From G963422745 sp963422745 (GTDB lineage Bacteria > Actinomycetota > Acidimicrobiia > Acidimicrobiales > Aldehydirespiratoraceae), in assembly GCA_963422745.1 (NCBI GenBank), contig OY730477.1, forward strand, positions 1,736,001 through 1,800,000: a DNA stretch of 64,000 nucleotides, given 5' to 3'. The position numbers were made by a program, and so were the translations under genes. Each line of letters opens with the position of its first letter. Position 1 is the first letter of the stretch. The notes under the pieces are model-generated. The model ran no database searches, had not been told where the DNA came from, and saw only the letters and a list, made by a program, of their open reading frames with translations. Shown one piece after another: positions 8,111 to 15,014 of this stretch.

Positions 8111-9058
8111 TCAAGTGCCCGAAAGTGCGGCCACTACCTCGCCGAAGCGGTTCATTCCCTGACTGCCGGATTGCTGCACAACGATGTAGCTGAATCCCCA
8201 GCGTTCACGGCGCGCCTGCAGTGTTTCGATGATTTCGGCTACGGAGCCGATCAACAACGCCGGGGACTGTGAGATCTCTTCGGCGGGCTTACCGAACAAT
8301 TCTACGAAAGTCGCCAGGACACTGTCGCGGTCATCGGTGACAGCGACATTCATGGTGAGCGAACTGAGCTCGATCTCGGCGGCACGCGGACCGGCCACTT
8401 GATAGAACCGCGCTAGCTTGGCGTCGTAGGCGGCACCCATCGAATCGGCAATGGCGTCAGGGCCGACCTCGCCAGCCCGTAGGTTGGCGGTGACAGCCAC
8501 AATGTCGGCATTGCGAGCTGCTACCCCGAGCATCCGTGGACCGCCGCCGCCCACGATCACAGGCGGACCGCCGGGCCGGTGCGGTTTGGGAAGACCGTCG
8601 TAATCGCGGATTGTGTAGTGCTCACCATCGAAGTCAAATGGGCCTTCACTCCAGCACCGGCGGACAATATCCAGACTCTCGACTAACCGCTCGATTCGTA
8701 CACCCGGTCGGTCATATACCATGCCCGCCTGGCTGTAGTCGGTACGCATCCATCCCGCACCCAGACCGAATTCTACGCGTCCGCCGCTGATGAGGTCCAG
8801 CGTTGCCATCTCCTTGGCAAGCACCACGGGATGGCGGTAGTCGTTTCCAAACACCAACGCAGCGACCTTCATGTTTGTTGTAACTGCCGCAGCGGCGGCA
8901 AGCGAGGTGAGCGGGCCGTACTGATGGTGGAAATGGTCCGGGATCAACAAAGTGTCATATCCCTGATCCTCGGCGTAACGTGCGCTGTCGAGCCAATTCA
9001 TCCCATCAATCGGAGAATGGAGTTGGAGTCCGAATCTGAACGGCGTGGCAGTGGTCAT
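8111..9058 (-). CDS. LLM-class, probably F420-dependent oxidoreductase
   Basis: A 315-residue TIM-barrel flavin/deazaflavin oxidoreductase of the luciferase-like monooxygenase superfamily. It shows FRFGLQLHSP at the N-terminus, LIPDHFHHQYGPLTSLAAAAA, the AxLDxISGGRVEFGLGAGW block, and PPVIVGGGGPRMLGVAARNADIV. This subgroup in Actinobacteria usually uses F420; substrate unknown. An ATG at 9058 is preferred to an upstream GTG because a TANNNT box lies 6 nt before it and the homology begins there. Confidence 0.85.
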   Translation of the reverse strand: MTTATPFRFGLQLHSPIDGMNWLDSARYAEDQGYDTLLIPDHFHHQYGPLTSLAAAAAVTTNMKVAALVFGNDYRHPVVLAKEMATLDLISGGRVEFGLGAGWMRTDYSQAGMVYDRPGVRIERLVESLDIVRRCWSEGPFDFDGEHYTIRDYDGLPKPHRPGGPPVIVGGGGPRMLGVAARNADIVAVTANLRAGEVGPDAIADSMGAAYDAKLARFYQVAGPRAAEIELSSLTMNVAVTDDRDSVLATFVELFGKPAEEISQSPALLIGSVAEIIETLQARRERWGFSYIVVQQSGSQGMNRFGEVVAALSGT

Positions 9059-9064
9059 CACCAG

Positions 9065-9070
9065 AGTGTA
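9065..9070 (-). promoter_or_regulatory. Candidate -10 box for LLM oxidoreductase (leaderless)
   Basis: On the minus strand TACACT ends 6 nt before the ATG at 9058, the same TANNNT-to-start spacing seen at several other genes here. Confidence 0.35.
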
Positions 9071-9220
9071 CCGAACTGGCCAGCTCACCGGGGGATCTCT
9101 AAATGCCCTTCGGGTGGGTGTTCAAGGTCATCGGGCTATCGGAAATCCGGTTGAGGCCTCGGGGCGCATGGCACATATCGGTTGGCACAATCTGCGTATC
9201 GGTCGGCATTGGCGCGATAC

Positions 9221-9258
9221 GACCACCACCCCTCACAGGATCGGTTGAGGTGGTGGTC
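9221..9258 (-). terminator. GC-rich hairpin downstream of the small minus-strand cassette
   Basis: GACCACCACC...TCA at 9221-9235 pairs with TGAGGTGGTGGTC at 9246-9258, with a 2-nt bulge and a 10-nt loop. It lies just past the stop of the gene at 9307. No T-run follows, so intrinsic termination is not proven. Confidence 0.45.
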
Positions 9259-9306
9259 CTTGCCTGGTTCAAAGACTGCGAGGGTTCTATTACAGAGTGA
9301 TTCAGT

Positions 9307-9546
9307 CTAATCTCCTTTCGATTCGAGTTTCTCCCGATTCACCCTTGTCTTACAAGTGGGACAAGTCACGCGATCCTTGCGCGGATCCTCTATTGGGTTA
9401 CCATCTCTGGCGCGTTTTTCGAAAATAAGGTCCCATAGTGTGTCGCCGAGTTCGCTCCAGAAGATCTTGTCGCGTGTCTTGATGATCCAGAAGGCTATCG
9501 CTATTCCAGCCATGACAATGAGAGCAAGTTCTATCCAATAGTTCAC
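9307..9546 (-). CDS. Small membrane protein with C-terminal CxxC pair
   Basis: 79 residues, not recognised. Residues 4-21 (WIELALIVMAGIAIAFWI) form one membrane helix; the tail is charged and ends with CPTCKTRVNREKLESK, half of a zinc ribbon, so a dimer or partner could complete the site. The start overlaps the stop of the next upstream gene by 4 nt, supporting a two-gene transcript. Base composition is lower in GC than the neighbours, suggesting a recently acquired cassette. Confidence 0.6.
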   Translation of the reverse strand: MNYWIELALIVMAGIAIAFWIIKTRDKIFWSELGDTLWDLIFEKRARDGNPIEDPRKDRVTCPTCKTRVNREKLESKGD

Positions 9547-9761
9547 TTGAGATTACCACACTTTTCGATAACTTGGTCAAGTCCAGCGAGTGTTCCGGTC
9601 ACAGCTAGCAATTTCTCCTTGATTTTCTCTGCACCAAACAAGATCTTGACAACCTTTGATGTGAGTTCATAAGACTTCTCCATATGTCGGTCTGCTCCAC
9701 CTTGTCTCGATTGTGCTCCACCAAGAGATGAATCAACCGGCATTGATCGCCTGTATATCAC
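9543..9761 (-). CDS. Small hypothetical protein, first gene of an AT-richer pair
   Basis: Up to 72 residues, no recognised family. The segment from residue 27 (MEKSYELTSKVVKILFGAEK) is helix-prone and Lys/Glu-rich. Possible starts are GTG 9761, ATG 9743 (a CAGG 6 nt upstream) and ATG 9683 (AGGTGGAG upstream); I cannot choose firmly. It overlaps the membrane-protein gene at 9307 by 4 nt, which argues that both are real and co-translated. The 250 bp on its 5' side (9762-10013) are AT-richer and hold no gene I can support. Confidence 0.5.
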   Translation of the reverse strand: MIYRRSMPVDSSLGGAQSRQGGADRHMEKSYELTSKVVKILFGAEKIKEKLLAVTGTLAGLDQVIEKCGNLK

Positions 9762-10013
9762 CGGTATCGAACCCGGTCAAGGGTCAATTGTCACTCTAGT
9801 TTCCCAGGGCTGTTGATTGTTCGTTAGGATCACTGATGAACCTTAGTATCAATAGACCTACACGGAATCCGCCATCAATTTGATGCATCGGCACTACCTA
9901 CAACAAATTATCCACACTTCCGGCAATGATCAACGGCCTATTGGATTTTCTGAGTCATGCACGTGCCGACATCCGCATATGAACAGATCAAACGGTCATG
10001 GTCGCTGCGGAAA

Positions 10014-11381
10014 TCAGCGCCAGAGTCGCTCGAACACGTTGGTCCATAGTTCGGTGGTGAGACGCAGCGAATCAATGTCAATGCGCTCGTTGTGGCCGTG
10101 GAAACGGTTGAGGAACTCATCTAGGGGAAGCTGGTTACTCAACAGACCGGCACCATAGGCCGTAACGCCAAGCTGTCGGAAGAAGCGAGCGTCGGTGCCG
10201 CCCGTGACGAGGCTGCCCATCACCTTCGCGTCAGGGTAGGCCAGCCTGATCGAGTCGGTCAACGCATCCCAAAGCGGGGTGTCGGTAGCCGATTGCGGAG
10301 TACCGTCGGGCATGTCATAAAGCGGCTCGATTGTGGTTGAGGCCATGAGTTCGGGGCCGATGATCTCGGTCAACAATTGGTCCACATCTGCTTGCGTATC
10401 CCCGGCGAGTATGCGTATGTCGACCACTATCTCGGCCTTGCTTGCCACAATGTTGGCTTTATCACCGGCCTGCATGAGGTTGGGGCTCATAGTGATGTGT
10501 GAACACGAGTGAGTGTTTCGCGCAAGGCCCGTTGGAAGTCGAGTCAGGCCCTCGGCGATGCGGTCGGGGTCTAACAGCATGGACTCGGTATCGGGATCCA
10601 GACCCATTGCCGCTATGCGATCGGCGAACATCTCGTCGATACGCGGGACGAAGTCATACTCGGCGATTCGTGCCACGATGGCTGCCGCCTTCACGAGCGC
10701 ATTGTCGGCGGCATAGGGCATGGAGCCGTGCCCTGGCGTGCCGGTCACCGTAATGTTGCGTGTTGCGCCCTGCTTTTCTCCGGTTGCTAGGAGCACATGG
10801 ACACCGTCTTTGGTGTGTGAAGGTGTGCCGCCGTATTCTGTGAGCAGGTAGTCGCATTGAATGTGATCCCATTGGGTTTCGACAATGTGTTTGGCTCCGA
10901 GGATTCCGCCCGCCTCCTCGTCGGCCACGGCGAAGTACAAGATGTCGCCCGGGTAACGCCTTTGTGACTTCACGGCATCACGAAACGCCACGAACATTGA
11001 TGATGTCAGGTTCAACATGTCCACGGCGCCACGTCCCCACACTTCCTTGACGCCTTCGGGAGAGGTGAGTACCTCACCGCCGAACGGATCGTTATCCCAA
11101 CCTTGGGGATCAACGGGCACAACGTCGGTGTGGGCCATGAGGCATAGCGACGGAGCTTCTGCGACTGAGCCTTCGTAGCGGGCCAGCAGAGATGTCCGGC
11201 CGGGTTCAACCTCGAACAACTCATAATCAAGTCCAAGTCCCTCGATCTCGTTGCGCAACAACTCCGCGCTGCGGTGTTCGTGACCGGACTCGGGGGTTCC
11301 GTCATTTACGCAGCGGTTGCGAATCAACTCTTGCAGCAATTCCACCGTCTCACGGGTGAGCGTCTCGCCGGATGTGCTCAC
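10014..11381 (-). CDS. M20-family metallopeptidase
   Basis: Zinc-dependent amidohydrolase/peptidase of the M20/M25/M40 group, which includes succinyl-diaminopimelate desuccinylase, ArgE and carboxypeptidases. About 455 residues show the metal ligands in order: LMAHTDVVP (His, Asp), WGRGAVDM (Asp), ADEEAGG (catalytic and bridging Glu), LLTEYG, and HGHNERID near the end. The inserted dimerisation domain carries TGTPGHGSMP. The exact substrate is not evident. An upstream TTG (11396) is possible, but the GTG at 11381 overlaps the stop of the preceding small gene in a GTGA, so coupling favours it. Confidence 0.85.
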   Translation of the reverse strand: MSTSGETLTRETVELLQELIRNRCVNDGTPESGHEHRSAELLRNEIEGLGLDYELFEVEPGRTSLLARYEGSVAEAPSLCLMAHTDVVPVDPQGWDNDPFGGEVLTSPEGVKEVWGRGAVDMLNLTSSMFVAFRDAVKSQRRYPGDILYFAVADEEAGGILGAKHIVETQWDHIQCDYLLTEYGGTPSHTKDGVHVLLATGEKQGATRNITVTGTPGHGSMPYAADNALVKAAAIVARIAEYDFVPRIDEMFADRIAAMGLDPDTESMLLDPDRIAEGLTRLPTGLARNTHSCSHITMSPNLMQAGDKANIVASKAEIVVDIRILAGDTQADVDQLLTEIIGPELMASTTIEPLYDMPDGTPQSATDTPLWDALTDSIRLAYPDAKVMGSLVTGGTDARFFRQLGVTAYGAGLLSNQLPLDEFLNRFHGHNERIDIDSLRLTTELWTNVFERLWR

Positions 11382-11641
11382 CGCGAGCCGATCCAACCGG
11401 AGAACTCCGTTGGTCCTCTGCTCGCAAGGATTAACAAAGGCTTGCGGTCATCGCATTTGGTTTTGATGTTGGGCACAACCCGACTGCTGAGGTTCAACAA
11501 TGCCTTGCAGGTATCGCATTTGGTTTTGATGTTGGGCACAACCCGACTGCTGAGGTTCAAGCAAGCCTTGCAGGTATCGCATTCGGCAATGTCGTGGCGT
11601 ATCTTCGGGTCACTGTTGATGCTCGGTGCCGAAGTGTTCAC
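11378..11641 (-). CDS. Small protein built of 21-residue CDTCK repeats
   Basis: 87 residues, not a family I recognise. CDTCK occurs twice, 21 residues apart, and a third unit is degraded to CDDRK; between them lies the near-identical LNLSSRVVPNIKTK. The underlying DNA is a 63-bp tandem repeat, so each duplication kept the frame. Two CxxC pairs 21 residues apart could form a zinc ribbon. A strong ribosome-binding site (AGGAGG, 4-5 nt before the GTG at 11641) supports translation, and the stop overlaps the M20 peptidase start by 4 nt. A non-coding repeat is the alternative. Confidence 0.55.
   Translation of the reverse strand: MNTSAPSINSDPKIRHDIAECDTCKACLNLSSRVVPNIKTKCDTCKALLNLSSRVVPNIKTKCDDRKPLLILASRGPTEFSGWIGSR
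11451..11590. repeat. 63-bp tandem repeat inside the small CDTCK gene
   Basis: TCGCATTTGGTTTTGATGTT begins at 11451 and 11514 and again (as TCGCATTCGG) at 11577, giving two full 63-bp units and the start of a third. Two copies are almost identical. Confidence 0.95.
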
Positions 11642-11686
11642 GCAGCCTCCTCAAGATTGCAGACGGAGAGGACCATCGCATGCTTG

Positions 11687-11760
11687 TGGGCGTTGAGGGA
11701 TTCGAACCCCCGACTCCCTCCTTGTAAGGGAGGTGCTCTGACCAACTGAGCTAAACGCCC
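11687..11760 (-). tRNA. tRNA-Val (TAC)
   Basis: A 74-nt cloverleaf on the minus strand. Acceptor GGGCGTT/AACGCCC pairs fully, the anticodon loop CTTACAA carries TAC between CCTCC/GGAGG stems, and the T arm is GGGGG-TTCGAAT-CCCTC. No CCA is encoded. Confidence 0.95.
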
Positions 11761-12210
11761 GCAGGACCAGAGGTTAGTTGGTCTGTTCGGTAACTTGATT
11801 GCCCGCTCGCGGTGGCACCGCACGCAACTGTCCGAAGACCACAAACCGAACAGCTCTCATGACCCCGACTTGGTTACTGGACCCCGACCTGGTTACTGGA
11901 CCGCAACTGTCCGAAGACACAAGCCGAACAGCTCCCATGGCCCGCCATGGGAGCTGGACTTGGACTTGGTTACTGGATCTGGAGAAAGGCGTGCGAGCCA
12001 ATGTATGTAGCTGGAAATAACGAAACAGTTCCCGCTGGCCCGACTTTGGTTACTGGACCTGGAGCAAGGTGTCCGAGCCAATGTATTTGGCTCCCAATGA
12101 TGAAACAGTTCCCGCCAGCCCGATCTGGGTCTTCGGGCCCGATCTGGAGGCTTTCGCCCTGACGGATCCGATCAGAATGTCAGCGAAGTCAGTAGAACGT
12201 GAGCGAAATC
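11761..12210. repeat. Degenerate interspersed repeats beside tRNA-Val
   Basis: No gene found. GGTTACTGGA recurs at least four times (about 11873-12055); GTCCGAAGAC followed by an ACCGAACAGCTC-like string occurs near 11829 and 11909; a block with GAGCCAATGTAT and GAAACAGTTCCCGC occurs near 11995 and again about 80 bp later. It looks like an eroded tandem array. Confidence 0.75.
11930..11955. repeat. Perfect 11-bp inverted repeat
   Basis: AGCTCCCATGG and CCATGGGAGCT are separated by CCCG, making a stable hairpin within the degenerate repeat region. Confidence 0.85.
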
Positions 12211-12214
12211 AATC

Positions 12215-12276
12215 AAGGCTCAGCATGAGAGACAAGGCTCAGCATGAGAGACAAGGCTCAGCATGAGAGAACAGAG
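12215..12276. repeat. 19-bp tandem repeat, three copies plus a decayed one
   Basis: AAGGCTCAGCATGAGAGAC begins at 12215, 12234 and 12253, followed by a diverged copy (AGAGTTCAGCACAAGAGAA) running toward the end of the Nudix gene. Confidence 0.9.
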
Positions 12277-12277
12277 T

Positions 12278-12823
12278 TCAGCACAAGAGAATCGGGCTGC
12301 CCCCAGATCGGACACGCTCTCGCAACATCATGACGTCTCGGCCGATGCTGCGCTCCGCACGTTGGTCGTGATCAATGTCAATGAGCGCGTCGGATTGGAA
12401 CCATCCGACTGCGTCAAGTTCGGGCGTGCAAACATCAATCGTGTCGGGGTTGATGCCGTCGGCGAGACGGGCTGGGAACACCAATTCTATTCGACGTAGT
12501 TCCGAGTCGTGAACCACCAGGGGATCGTCCGTTAGCTCGATTGTCGTACGGAGTTCTTCCCAGATCTCGCGCTGGATGGTCCGCTGAGGTTGCTCCCCGC
12601 GCTCCATGAGACCCCCCGGCAGACTCCACCCGGAGCGATACACAGGCTTTACAAGCAGTAGGCGACCGTCTTTGCGTTCGATCACCGCGAGGGTGCTAGC
12701 CGTCCAAGAAGGTGTTAGGCGCTTGATGAGTAGGTGGCGCACCGACCAAGGCAGTTTTCCGAACACCCGAAGAGCTCTTTGGTACAGCATTGAGCCGGAC
12801 GCCCCCAAGCGTTCCCCAGTCAC
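12278..12823 (-). CDS. Nudix hydrolase
   Basis: Hydrolase of a nucleoside diphosphate linked to another moiety; substrate unknown. The Nudix box spans GGLMERGEQPQRTIQREIWEEL (about residues 72-93), with the catalytic REIWEE helix complete; the residue after EE is Leu rather than the more usual Thr/Leu-Gly pair. 181 residues with an N-terminal extension of about 40 residues. The start overlaps the IMPase stop by 4 nt, indicating one transcript. Confidence 0.85.
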   Translation of the reverse strand: MTGERLGASGSMLYQRALRVFGKLPWSVRHLLIKRLTPSWTASTLAVIERKDGRLLLVKPVYRSGWSLPGGLMERGEQPQRTIQREIWEELRTTIELTDDPLVVHDSELRRIELVFPARLADGINPDTIDVCTPELDAVGWFQSDALIDIDHDQRAERSIGRDVMMLRERVRSGGSPILLC

Positions 12824-13572
12824 GAACCCGATCTTACTATGCCGAGGAGTTCAACGAGAAGTTGGCTCGGTGCTGCAACCGGATTGCGGCGCTCGGAGTG
12901 GCTGGTCGTCACCAGGGTGCGCCCGTAGGCATCAACTACTTCAATCTCGCATTCTTGACACACCAACATCGCACCGAGATAGTCCCAGGCACCGAGCCCG
13001 TCCGGCCCGAAGTCGATGTATCCGTCGAAGGTTCCAGCGGCCACGCCACACATTTCCAGCGAGGTTGCACCGTAGGTCCGGTATTGAGCCCAGCCCGGAG
13101 TTCCCGAAGCCGCGGGAGGAATCGCGTTGACGGCGACGATCGCCTCGCTGAGCGGCACCGCCCGGCGCGGCGACAGCCTTCGCCCGTCCAGTCGCGCACC
13201 GTCACCTCTAATCGCATCGAAGCGACGATGGTTGGGATGGTCGTGCACTACCGCGGCCAGCGGCCCGTCGCCGTCAACAGCACAGATCGATGTGGCGAAC
13301 CAGGGCAGCCCACGCGAAGCATTGGTGGAACCATCTAGTGGGTCCACAACCACCACAACCCCGTCGGGATCGCCAAGCAGTCCGGATTCCTCGCTCAATA
13401 CCGCAAGGCCTGAGTGCAACAGAACCGAGTTAGCGGCACGGTCGGCGACCAGGTCGCTGACATACTGACCGGCTCTGGCGCCCGAAAGGCCCCAGTCGTC
13501 GTGGACGTTCAGCGCCGCAACTACCGCGTCGACGGCTTCGTGCAGTGTCGTGAGGAGGTCAATATCATCCAT
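12820..13572 (-). CDS. Inositol-monophosphatase-family phosphatase
   Basis: Mg-dependent, Li-sensitive sugar-phosphate phosphatase family (inositol-1-phosphatase, histidinol-phosphatase HisN, or PAP phosphatase types). 250 residues contain LSEESG (metal-binding Glu), DPLDGSTN (metal-binding Asp, Asp) and GAWDYLGAMLVCQE (third Asp). Which phosphate ester is cleaved cannot be read from the sequence. It is the first gene of a two-gene operon with the Nudix protein. Confidence 0.88.
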   Translation of the reverse strand: MDDIDLLTTLHEAVDAVVAALNVHDDWGLSGARAGQYVSDLVADRAANSVLLHSGLAVLSEESGLLGDPDGVVVVVDPLDGSTNASRGLPWFATSICAVDGDGPLAAVVHDHPNHRRFDAIRGDGARLDGRRLSPRRAVPLSEAIVAVNAIPPAASGTPGWAQYRTYGATSLEMCGVAAGTFDGYIDFGPDGLGAWDYLGAMLVCQECEIEVVDAYGRTLVTTSHSERRNPVAAPSQLLVELLGIVRSGS

Positions 13573-13676
13573 ACAAGGGCCTGTTGATCATCCCAGACTT
13601 CCCACAGAGCACTCCCAAAGCGAAAAACTTAGTTCGCCACAACGCAGACTGCACAAATCGTGGCAGGCTTGCACGG

Positions 13677-14246
13677 ATGGCGTTCATTGATCTCCAAGGC
13701 TTTGTTGCTGATCTCAAGGACCATGTGGGTGAGCATGGGTTTCATGTTCACAACGAACGTCACTTCATTGAGACATACACAAACCGTCAGACATGGGAAG
13801 TTGATCTTCACCCTGATAATGCCTGCGACGGACCGCTCGAGACTCACATCGCACTTGAGGTGGACCCTCGAACGCTCATTATGTTTGAGGACGAAGTTAT
13901 TCGGGTTGGTGAACACGGCCAACCCGATGCGGAGATCGTCGTTCCGGTGGCAATTTCGTTCGCCTTGCCGCCCCTGTCCTCAGGGCCCGATCTGCTCTTG
14001 CTGGCGACCGACCTCGCGGGTGTCGGTGGCACCGTTTTGCCGTTGCAGGTATCGGTCGTCGACTCTTTTGCCGCAGTAGCCGACGGCCCCGAACGGGCGG
14101 TCTCGATCATGTCGCGCGTGGAGGTGAGCCTGACTCGGATCTATCTGGGCGAGGCGGTGTTGTGTGATGTGCTCGTCAAGTGTCAGTCGGTCGCAGAGTT
14201 TCTGCTCGGCCGGGCACCGGCTTGGCTTGAAGAAGGCCAGAACTAA
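13677..14246 (+). CDS. Hypothetical protein
   Basis: 189 residues from the ATG at 13677; no family recognised. The sequence is soluble, with a beta-rich look (WEVDLHPDNACDGPLETHIALEVDPRTLIMFEDEV), no signal peptide and no membrane segment. The frame is open a further 31 codons upstream, but those residues look non-coding. Codon use matches neighbouring genes. It is the only plus-strand gene between the IMPase operon and the acyl-CoA ligase. Confidence 0.65.
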   Translation: MAFIDLQGFVADLKDHVGEHGFHVHNERHFIETYTNRQTWEVDLHPDNACDGPLETHIALEVDPRTLIMFEDEVIRVGEHGQPDAEIVVPVAISFALPPLSSGPDLLLLATDLAGVGGTVLPLQVSVVDSFAAVADGPERAVSIMSRVEVSLTRIYLGEAVLCDVLVKCQSVAEFLLGRAPAWLEEGQN

Positions 14247-14404
14247 CGGTCCTAACCCTCTTCCCTGGGACTAACGGCCCTACCCCCAGGGGTACGTACT
14301 ATTGCCGGGATACTGAAGGAGCCGAATCGGACGGTCGTGGCGCTGTTGGAGGTCGTGTCGGTACCCGGCACGTACTCAGGGGCGAGTGCTGAAGTTGTCT
14401 CACC

Positions 14405-14752
14405 CTACGACGAACCGAACTCGTCGTAGGGGTCGGTGTAGGTGACACCGCTGGACCAGTCCTCCACACAGCGCTCGCTGATCGGCACGACGAGGTTACG
14501 GCGTAGGGAGTCACGATGAGAGATGTGGATTGATGAGGGAACCTTCGGATCAAACGAGCGGACGAAAGCATCAGATCCTTCGGCGTAGCGTTCCCAACCT
14601 TTCGAAAACATGTTTCCGGTAGGGCCCACAATGTGACGCGCTGAACGAAACGAGGTGGATCGAAGGCGATGGCGACCCTCCCTGCGAGCCGTCATCTCAT
14701 CAAGCAAGTCTTTCAGCCATCCATGCAGGCGACGAAGCCTCATGATGCTCAC
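14405..14752 (-). CDS. Hypothetical basic protein
   Basis: 115 residues from GTG 14752 (or ATG 14743, codon 4). Arg-rich N-terminal half (RLRRLHGWLKDLLDEMTARR), then an acidic end (SSGVTYTDPYDEFGSS). No recognised domain. Other frames over this stretch look less protein-like, which is the main support. The 158 bp on its 3' side contain two copies of ACTAACGG(T/C)CCTA near 14244 and 14270 and a TACCCCCAGGGGTA palindrome at 14281-14294, and no gene. Confidence 0.45.
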   Translation of the reverse strand: MSIMRLRRLHGWLKDLLDEMTARREGRHRLRSTSFRSARHIVGPTGNMFSKGWERYAEGSDAFVRSFDPKVPSSIHISHRDSLRRNLVVPISERCVEDWSSGVTYTDPYDEFGSS

Positions 14753-14829
14753 CGTATCGCATCGTCGACTTCGGATCTGCGAACAAACTCAACAACAACT
14801 CAGTGGTCAATAACTCAGTGGTCAACGAA

Positions 14830-14977
14830 ATCAGAGTACCGACGCAGAGAGTGCCGACACCGAGCTAATCTAGCGAGATAACTTAGACCGAGATTACTGA
14901 GAAATCAGAGTAGCGACGCAGAGAGTGCCGACACCGAGCTAATCTAGCGAGACAATTTAGACCGAGATTACTGAGAC
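14830..14977. repeat. 74-bp direct repeat, two copies
   Basis: Units begin ATCAGAGTA(C/G)CGACGCAGAG at 14830 and 14904 and differ at only a few positions. They lie directly upstream of the acyl-CoA ligase; an AT-rich TAATATAAAA at about 14982-14992 just after the second copy may supply its -10 box. Confidence 0.95.
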
Positions 14978-15014
14978 AATAATATAAAACGATGCCGGAG
15001 TCGCGGGGGCACAT

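Noticed and set aside
11638..11844. Minus-strand open frame containing GRLAQLVRAPPLQGGSRGFES
   Set aside because: Also a translated tRNA (tRNA-Val at 11687-11760), not a protein.
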